NCBI GenBank assembly: GCA_037954235.1 | Contig: JBBMOA010000002.1 | Span: 14,451,509 to 14,515,508 of the forward strand | Source: Aulostomus chinensis | Taxonomy: Eukaryota > Chordata > Actinopteri > Syngnathiformes > Aulostomidae | Reading direction: 5' to 3' | Length of the DNA: 64,000 nucleotides | In this document: one piece after another, positions 47,932-58,500 of the stretch | Layout: each line of letters begins with the position of its first letter | Numbering within the stretch: the stretch's first letter is position 1 | Translations under genes and position numbers: made by a program | The notes under the pieces: model-generated | Database searches by the model: none | Told to the model about the DNA's origin: nothing | What the model saw: only the letters and a program-made list of their open reading frames with translations

Positions 47932-50900
47932 ATGGAGTATCCTCGTTGCTGATACCTTGAAGATGTGAGCCTTGAGGATGTGGTGTCCCAGTTCCATGGT
48001 CTGCTGACGGTTCAGCTTGCCTTCCTGCCTGGAGAACATGAAGGCCAGGAGAGCGTGGCCGCTCCTGCAGACATGGATGGATTAATTTATTAATTTATCA
48101 GAAACAGCCTGCATGTATCAACGGAAGCTTTAATTAGCAAATCAAAGAAATGATTTCAGTCTAGATAGTGATAGAGATACCCGATGTGTAATGTGGCTGT
48201 GTGAAGTTTAAGTAATGAGCTGTTTGCCTCGGTGTGTGGAAGAGACTGGGATCATTCTTTTATGTGGAACATAATTTTCTCTTATGTTGCTTTCCTGAGT
48301 TTGAAAAACAAAATGTAACAAATAAATACAAGTTTACTGGACCGGTATTATTATTCAAAAAATTGATACACAAGTTGCAAGCGAGAGATTCTTCTGAAAC
48401 GATGAACTTTTCCTTTTAGTTCTGTAAGCTGTCAGCACTGCAATGTGGTATGTGCACGTTCAATATAAAGAGCTGAGTAGAACAGATCAACCCCACTCTC
48501 TCCGGGGAGATATCAGATTTGGCTAGTTTTAATCTAACAGAAGCTCTTTTTTTGACTGGGTTTTCGATACTTTTTCTTCCTTCCTCACCTGGGCTCACAG
48601 AGAAAGTCGGTGCTCTCTCCATCTGCTCTCCACACCAGCCACTCTCTGAAGGAGGGATGACACAGCATCCGTGTGCCATCCCTGCGTCTCACCTAAAAGC
48701 ACAAACCCCACACAACAGTCCTTCAAATGAACAATAAGCTGACATGATCTATGGGCTCATAATCCTTCCAGATACATGTGAATGATGGATGTCACTGTGA
48801 CTCATCACCCAGTCATTTGAGTCATGCATGCAGTCATATTAAGAACCTCACCATGAATCCAGCCAGGCTGTCTAATCTCTGCTGGAAGTCCTTCCACACC
48901 AGCTCCCCCCTCACACTGCCAGCATTCAGTGCCCTGAACATTTGTTCATCAGTCAGTGGGTGCAGCGATGCCAGTGCCACATTTAGCACCGGAAGAACCT
49001 GTTCAAAGACCTCTTTATCCGGAAAGCTCACGCGACACATCAGCAGGTACACCTAAAAGATATGCAAGAGTTAGAGTTTTTTACAAGCAACAGAATAATG
49101 CAGTTTCATCTGCTTAACAGTGAAATATTCAGATTTATATTAAACTGTTGAATCATTCTGAAACACTAAGTGGTCAGGGTGGTACTGCTCACAAACGATT
49201 GTGCTTTACTTGCACCAATAAAACAGTGGAGATGTTAAAAACGAATGAAAGACACAACATAGGAGTGCAACATCAGTAAAAATACAATAAGATCTCTGTA
49301 GAGAAAGATGATGAGCTCCACCTGAATGAGCAACAAATTCAGAACAAGAAGAGAAGAGAAAAAACATCAAACACGAGTGTGTGAGCGTTCCTTGTGGCCC
49401 ACAGACTCAGTGGAGTGGAATAATGAGGAGTCAAACCCCAAGGGACTTTTGTTTTTCCTGACGGCTCATTATAATAATTTTTATTATTAGACATGATACT
49501 TGGCCAAAAACCTAGAAATGATGAGCAGATGTTTCACAAGAAAAATGAGCTCAATCAGCCAGATGGTGGCGCTGTAATTGATGCCCCCAAACCCACCCCT
49601 GTTAGCTCAATTGATTTGAAATTCACCCACATGCAGAGCTCATTCCTGCCTAAGATAGAAACCTTTGGGCCATAAAGTTCCTCCATGATGGATTTTCACA
49701 GTTAACATTTATTAACATCTAAATTGTAAATCTGATTGCTACCAAACTCCCTGGATCATTGTTGGCCTGAGTGGACCAAAGCTGCCTGAGGCTTGTTGAT
49801 GTCTCATGTAGTGGCTGTTGGGCCAATCATCACAAAACCTGCAGGACAAATCGCACCATAGATCAGTTTGGCAAATCATTAGGGAATATCATAAATACCT
49901 GAAATGTAATTTAATGGTTCCTGTCATCTACCAAGATGTGGTGCTTCAAATTCAAATCATTACCATTGCATCACACACATCCAACTATAAATCAGTATCG
50001 GGCCGACTTGTTGAATTTGCTCCCCAAAAATCTGCTGAACAGATGCATAAAACTATTTGTTTTATTGACAAATGGAAGGTTTGAACCTGCTAACTACTAT
50101 TCTATTCTCTCTGATTTAAGGAGAATTTAAAAAAAAAAAGAAAAAAATATATATGTGTGATTTGCTGACCTCACTGGAGAACACCTTCAGGCAGGACTTT
50201 GTCGACTCATTATCCAACTATCAGTTCATCATATTCCAACACCAGCATTTGTGGCTCTATTGTTCTATTTTACAATGTTTATTATGTAACATGAAAATGC
50301 CTCTGTCATTCACTATGGACTATTTTTGGTTCCCATTATAACGTCTATGATCCAGTCAGTTTGTTCTCCCACTGATTAAAGATCCGTTTTGCCCTGTCCT
50401 GAGAGGACCGTGCCTGAACAATAGGCTCCTCCTGCGTGTCCTGGCTGGTTGACGTGATGGACATTGATTGCTTCGGCCTCAGGTGTGATGCCATTTCACA
50501 GCACAGACGTCAGCCAGATGACTGACAACTGTTAGACTGTGAACCAGAACAGCGATAGACCAAATCATAAGTGTTATTGTGTTGCTTTTTTTTTCAATCT
50601 CAAACTCTTCCAGAGGCTTAAACAGATGTTTTAGACGCTCCGTGGCTCACCTCTGACAGGGAGACGGGCACCACCAGGTAGTTTCCTCCCTTCAGAGCCA
50701 GATGGCCCTTGTGGAACAGATCCAGGGTCAGCTGAAGGTAGAGGATGGAGCCGTGGCTTCGCGTTGAAAGGTGGCTGCAGAACTTGCTGAGGAGTAGCGG
50801 ATCAGGGGCGGAGCCTGTAGGCGTGGTGACATTGGCAGCAACCTGGGTGCTGCTGCTGACCCGGTGATGGATGTAGTCGCTCAGGTCGGCTCCCAGATCG

Positions 50901-50999
50901 CTGCTGTCTGGCAGGATGTCCAGAGAGATGCCGGAGAAGGGAAGTAGGGTTGTAATTTCCTGCAGGAAGAAAACATAAATTATTGTTGATTATTAATGT

Positions 51000-51056
<57 letters not shown>

Positions 51057-53170
51057 CTAAATATCTAAAGACTGCTAGGCGAAGTGTCTTTGGTGTATTA
51101 ATGAAGGACAAATTAAAAGCACCAAAATCTGAAGCCATTCCTCAGATGCTGTTGCCTCTGACTCACAGAGCCATGGGATACAGTACAGTAAATAGTGTGA
51201 CAATGACTCAAGCTCCAACATTGCTCACAGGCTTCTCTCACATAAACATTTCATCTCCTCTCTTGCCCCCTCAACTGCTCAAAACTGGCCCAAACCAGCG
51301 AGGACTGTTTTTTTTTTTTTTTTTTTTTAAATCCACATTATTGTGGATGAGCTCATCTTTAATGACGACTGACATTTCGGTTCAACGACGAGCATTTGAA
51401 TTGTCCACTCCACTTAACTCCTTCACACCAGTGAGTTAAATATCCTGTTATTATAAGAGCAAGTACTCTCTGTGAAAGGACAGATAAAAAAGATGAATAA
51501 TGATCTAATCTGGTTGCAGGGCTACAGCGACAGTGTGACAACGGCTGTACTCCTCACCTTTACATTCTGACAGTTAATGTTGCTGACTTGAAATGCATCA
51601 GGAAGAAAATGACCCCAAACGTGTTTTGTGTATCCTAAAACACTAATCCAATTATATAACCAGCTGGCTAGTTGTCAAGCTCCAGACTCCCAGTAGTACT
51701 GCCATCCATTCAGGGCGTAATCCATGCAGCATTTGGAGTCTTGGCTCTGGCGGGAGACAGATGCATCCGCTGTTTGGTGGGATTACCAACCGGACTGAGA
51801 AAATACATCGGACTAGAGAGCCGTGCTGGGCCAGAAGATGCGATGTGGCAATGATATGCACATCTTCCTATAGAGAGTCCACGGTGCTGATGGGAAAGAA
51901 GCATGTGCTGGGAGTAACTGATGTGGGTAAGGTGAGACAAAGTTAGTTTTAAAAAGCCAATCCACCCAAAATATAACAAACTTTAAATTTAATTTAGTGC
52001 CATTAACAACCATAAATGATGAAAGATCATTTCTGGCACTCAACCATTGACCAATCACTTTTGAAATATTCAAAAGCCCCATATTTACCTTTACTCCTGA
52101 TAATCAACAGATCTCACAGGCACCAAGTGAAATTCTTCATGCACCCATCATCCAAACAGGCTTATTTGCGTATCCTTGTTGACAGTGTGGCGCGGTGAGG
52201 ACCACCGGGGGGTCTGACACACTACTACCATTCATACACAGTCTCACATCTGGCCAATGTTAGTGCCACATTTTTCGGTTCCAGGAGGAAATCCACCCAC
52301 ACGAGGTGTTCAAGGTTTTGTTTTGTTTTTTTCCTTCAGCAAGTGGGTCCAAAATTTTAAAGGAAACAAGATGGCTTAATTCTGAGCTACTTTTTCTTCT
52401 TCTTTTTTTTTAACACTTTCCTAATTTAATACAAGATTTATTAGCCCAATGCAGCATTCTACTTGCCACAGATGATGCTTATCCAGCCCTCACTGACATG
52501 GGTATAATAATCTTTATTATTGTCATTGTTATTATCAGTATTGATCTTTGAAGAAATATGAAAAATAAATCACTTTTTTTGTTGCTTTTGTCTTTTTTGC
52601 TTTTGTTGCTATTGTTAATTCTTCTTTATTTTTCCTGACAATGAGTAACACATGACCCGTATTGTAACTGAAGAACCTTACACAATACATGTCCCTGTCA
52701 CTGAAACGTGATGTTGAGTTGTTTTTCCAGTACATAACAGCTTAAATAGTGTTGATTTAGGGGACCTCACAACTAAGTACTATTTTGGCCTGCAGCCCAC
52801 CAGTAAGTTTTGGCCCTCAGAGGGATAAAGTTTGGCCCCCCCTGCTCTTGTGCCATCTGTGTCTCCACTGGTAACTTCAGTGATTTTGTCACTTTTTATT
52901 CAGCACCACTGTCTGCTCAGTCCCTGCTCTCATCCAGTGCTTCTGTTTAGCACCACATACCACAAGGACATTCCCATCAGCCTGCACTGTACCTCGTGTT
53001 AGGTTGCCAACCTACGACGGCGCTGGAAAACGCTGCTGCTGTGAGCTGCAGTAACACACAAATTTCCCTGTTGTGGGATCATTAAAGTTCTATCAATCTA
53101 TCTATCTATCAATCTTTCTATCTATATATCTATCTATCTATCTCTCTATCTATCTTTCTATCTATCTATC

Positions 53171-53205
<35 letters not shown>

Positions 53206-53226
53206 CATCTATCTGTCTATCCATCC

Positions 53227-53321
<95 letters not shown>

Positions 53322-53405
53322 CATCCATCTATCTATCTGTCTATCCATCTATCTATCTGTATATCCATCTATCCATCCATCTTTCTATCTTTCTATCTAT
53401 ATATC

Positions 53406-53436
<31 letters not shown>

Positions 53437-53512
53437 CATCCATCCATCTATCTATCTATCTATCTATCTCTATCTTTCTATCTATCTCTATCTATCTTTC
53501 TATCTATATATC

Positions 53513-53559
<47 letters not shown>

Positions 53560-53707
53560 CATCCATCTATCTATCTGTCTATCCATCTATCTATCTGTAT
53601 ATCCATCTATCCATCCATCTTTCTATCTTTCTATCTATATATCATCTATCTATCTATCTATCATCCATCTTTCTATCTATCTCTATCTATCTTTCTATCT
53701 ATATATC

Positions 53708-53738
<31 letters not shown>

Positions 53739-55474
53739 CATCTATCCATCTATCCATCTATCTATCTATCTATCTATCTGTCTATCCATCCATCCATCTA
53801 TCTATCATCTATCTATCTATCTATCTGTCTATCCATCCATCCATCTATCTATCTGTCTATCCATCTATCTATCTGTCTATGCATCTATCTATCTATCTAT
53901 CTATCCATCCATCCATCCATCTATCTGTCTATCCATCTATCTTTCTATCGCTCTATCTTTCTATCTAAGTTATACTAACACGAGCGTTACAGTAGACGAG
54001 GCTGATGGATTCAAAGTTATTTTTCTATTTTTCTTTGGCTGTTAATGTTACATCACCAAGCAGTACTGTAAACACAAATATTGATCCAAAAAAATGTAAC
54101 ACTTCAACATCATCAACCACTGAACTAAATCAATTCAGCTGGCTAAACATACTGAATAAAATGCACACACAAATACTCTCTTCATAATTGAACCCCTGGA
54201 TGAACACACAGAAATGTCATAATGACACTTTTATTTCATGCACCTGCACATAATGTTTAAATAAGCCCTTATTATACAAAGGACATGTAACAGTATATCA
54301 GTGGTGACAGGGTACGGTACAGCCCTCCAACACAATTCAAATTCCATTTACATCTGCAGTTCAAAACAAAATAAAACACAAAAAAAATCTCCAAGATGAA
54401 TATCACAAAACCTGTTAGTCCAAAACAAACCAAACAAAGACACACTGGGTGGCTGAGAGGAGATAAGTGAGGGAATATTTCAGCAGGGTTTGTTTGTGCT
54501 ACCAGTGTGTGATTCTGTCGTGTCACTCACCACCAGGCCTGTCCGGACGGTGACCACCAACTTGAGCCAGAGGGGGAATTTGGAGATGATCTTGGTGATG
54601 AAGGTGGCAATGGTGTCACCGTAGTCAGGTTTGTGAAACTCCGCCTCATTGAGACTGTCAACCAATATGATGTAGTCCTCTTCAGGCAGCCTTCGCTCTG
54701 AGGGAAGAAGACATAGAAGGCAGGTTAATTCACAAGAAAAAGCCAGATACATTACATTGAGCCAGCGAAGAGGAGCTGATAAGGAAACAAAGAAAGACAG
54801 CATCATAGCTCCATAATAGTTTTATCCCGGATAAAAATGGCCGCTTCTTTGTATTCCAGTTGAGGATATGTTGTGAAAGCACCAAATGGCTGTATTGATT
54901 ATATTCTGCCGAAAGGAGCCAGAGGCCATTGTTGTTTATTATCTCCAAACAGGACATATCCATCATGTTTTCCATCATCGAAGCTGTCAATGCACCCCTG
55001 CAAGCCTGTGAGGACTCATACACTCAGGCACAAGGGCTCTTCATTTTTTTCTAACCTGCTTAATAGAGATGGAGTAGACAAAACACTCCTCTGCTCAGAC
55101 TCTGAAGGGCTTGACCATGATAACACATCAATCTAGCTGCATCATGAGAAACTGAGCCCCCTAATAGGCCCCTAACATTCACAGCCTCTCCTGAGTATTT
55201 TGTGACCTTGAAATCTAGGGGGAGGCTGATGATTCACCAGGGCAAAAATAACACTCAACATCTCTCTATGTAAATGACCTTGCATCTGTCTCACTCCGGA
55301 GTGTTTCGAATCACTGACCTTAACTCGGGAAAATAATCTCTCATGGAGTCATTAATAGGCTATTTCAAACAGGAGATTGCAGTGAGGAAAGCTTTCCACC
55401 TTTAAACCTTTAAGCTGATTCTATTTTAACTTTAACTCATCTTTAATCTCACTATCACATTTGTCTTGAGGTTT

Positions 55475-55558
<84 letters not shown>

Positions 55559-58500
55559 GCGTGTGTGCGCGCGCTCTCAGATTTTATTACCCTTGCGCAG
55601 GTTGGCTATGGGCTCTAGGACACCTTTTCGGAAAGCAGACATGGGGTCTTGGACACAGGATCGCAGGCTGAGTGTGTTCTGTAGGTGAGGCTCTTGTACC
55701 AGCAGTTCCCTGTACGGGGTGAGCTGTGGCGCTCTGGCCAGCAGTGCGGCGACACTGTGAACAAACTCAGGTACCAGGCAAGTGTAGGTGTTGTCAGCCT
55801 GACAGAAATGGTAGGCCACCACCTGACGAGACAACGAGCATGTAGAATGAAAGTTACAATAAAAAATAAAAAAAACGCTATAAACTATATATAAACATAA
55901 CATAAAATTCTTATTTGGGATAGAAATAACTTAGTCATCGCCTAAATTCCTCTCATGAATCTCTGAAAGACAAGCTTTGACAACACATTCTCTCTGTATA
56001 TACCAGTTGGTTTATTCAGGTGTCAAACAAGAGGATAACCAAATAAAACTAAATAAAAAAATAACAAAACAACTTTAAATCTACCAGCTAGTAGACATAG
56101 TTAACAAAGAACAAATACTAATGAAAGTGATCTGATGCAGAAGCCACACATTGCAAAAACATCTTAGCAACACATAGATAAATAGCAGCTCTTTTGCTGT
56201 AAAATACATGATGTGTCAGTTTTGCAGGAAGACTTCCAAAACTCTCCAGTTGTAGCTTGACGATTTGCACAGCAAGACCGCGAGTGCCACACATGTAACA
56301 CTGTCAGTGACTTTCGAGCAAACATCCTCCATCACAAGTAGTTGCACTAGTTCCCATGGAAACTCTTATTGAGGCCAAGTTAGTAAATTTAGAAGCTTCC
56401 ATGTCATCCGTGTGATGCAATCAGCAGCATGTTCTCCATGTGCCCAAAAAGGGAGGAGAACACTCTGACATTAAAAATGTGTGTCAGAGATGTGCAGCTC
56501 GGGAGCTGGCTGATGTGTGTTTAGCTCTTTGAATGGTTCCCTCTTCAGTCTTTTGTGAATTCTCTGAACAGTCACAGTTCCCTTAAGTACTCTTGTGAGG
56601 CTCTATCATATGAAGGTGCTTAAAAAAAATATGAGAGAGAGAAAACAAACAAAAAAAAAGGAGAAAAAAAATTAAGCGCTATCAAAACAGCCATTATAAG
56701 ACGCTAAATCAAGGGGCATTATAACATGCGTTTCTTGCCGTTCTTTTCACTCTAAGTACTGCCAGTCAGCAGCAGGCTGAATATCTGGATAGATAACCAG
56801 AACTATACAGATGTGCACTATGTCTTCAAGTGTTTCTAAGATTATATCTTTGTAAGAAGTCATTTAAATTTGATCCCTTTCAAATGACTTGGCTGAATGG
56901 CTTTTTGGTGGTCAAGACTTGATTGGGGTTGAGTGTGTGGAGTCAGAAGTCGGGCGAGACATGTAGCTTATGATCTTAAAGGAAGAGTTTACATGATTGG
57001 AAAATGTACTTTTTTTCATTCTTGAGGAGAATTAGATGAGAGAGGTGCTTTCATATCTGTCCATTAAATATAAGACAACAGCAAGCAGCCGGTTTATCTT
57101 ATGCATCGTTCACAATATTTGATGATCAGCTTTCATTTTTCCAGTAGCTATTGTTTTTTTGGAGTTTGCAGACACAAGCTTGAGATTAGAGGCCGAAGAT
57201 GTGGAGTTACTGGAGCGCTACTTTAAGTGTGAACAAAGGCACGAGGCAAATGGCTCTCATGCGTCGCAGACACATCCCAGATATCTAGCAGGCCAAATAT
57301 CTGTATCAGGCCAGCCACTGGCTTCAAGCAACGAGAGGCCAAGACACAGCGTGACTGGAACCCTGCAGGAGGAGTCGACAGCATCTGTAGTAACTGTTGT
57401 TTCTAGTTGTGCATTTGCTACTTCAACTGGACACTGGGCATAAATGGTGAACTCTTCTGCAAAAAGCCTACAGTTTGTTAGCAGTTGCAGATAACATGCT
57501 TTCATTCATGTTATGGTTTTTCCTTTTTCTTCTTATTTAGTTTCCTGAAACAAATCAGCAAACAAATTGGACCATGTGTTTCTCTGGAATACCTACACAA
57601 ATTGGAACAACAGATCCTGTTTCACGTATTTCCTGTCTCACAGAAGTTGTGAAGTGTGAACTTGACTTTAGCTTAGAGTCAAGACTTGAAACAACTAGCC
57701 AAACTTAGCCTGACATCAGACAGAATTGTCATGGTGTTGCTCTCTTCTCTTTCCATCTTCAGTCTGATGTTGCCTCTGCTTTGATTCCTGTGGAGGAGGG
57801 AAATCCCATGTTGCCCAACCTATCAGCCTGATTCTACCGTAATTGTAATGTAATCGCTAGGCCAGGACAACAGTATCGCTGGCATTAATGACATAAAACA
57901 CTTTTCACAATGAAAAGTTTGCCCTGAATATTTTAAGCAAACTGTAGAAATGTCACAACAATAAAAAAAAAAAAAGCAAAGTAGTTGCTATTCAATCCAA
58001 CAAGGTTGGAACGAATAAACGTGGCTACCCAATGCATAATTTCATCAGAGGATGGGGGTACAGGCAATGTTACAAACAGATGTAACAAGTTGCAGAGGAA
58101 GGTGTCGTCTTGGCCATTTACAGCCATCAACCAGTGAAAAATGCAGAGAGGTTTTGAAGGATTATTTTCAATTGGGCAAGCTGTAATAGTTCTTTGGTGC
58201 CAGCAAGTAGCGGCCATGTTGCACGCAGTCTGGAGATGAAGACGATGTTTCGGAATATCTGGGAGTCATGAGAGTAAAAGATTCACAAATCGAAGCTGAA
58301 ATCACAATACAGATTTCCATCTTACAATTTTTCTAAAAAAAAAAAAGTAATCTTCCTCAAGTGATTCAACTTTTTCTGTTACCATCAACCTTTTCTAGTG
58401 CAATACTTCCAAATGAGCATCAAAACGTGTTGTTGGAAAACCGACTGATCACCCTCACCGCACTCATGGGAATAATCATTTTTCCACGATCTTATGGAAC

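Larger units (their letters stand above)
50960..54530 (-). other. tanc1 intron with TCTA array
   Basis: A 3.6-kb intron. Apart from the AC array, a poly-T run (51309-51329) and the TCTA array there is no recognisable feature. Its short open frames have no family support. Confidence 0.5.

Noticed and set aside
48416..48679. 87-codon minus-strand frame starting MAHGCCVIPP
   Set aside because: Wrong frame of a true tanc1 exon (48692-48589), which reads VRRRDGTRMLCHPSFREWLV.
53073..53978. 301-codon open frame (YLSIYLSI...)
   Set aside because: Translation of the TCTA tetranucleotide array; no complexity and no splice or start context.
57159..57443. 94-codon plus-strand frame in a tanc1 intron
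   Set aside because: Follows a fragment of a teleost interspersed repeat; no similarity recognised and no splice signals.
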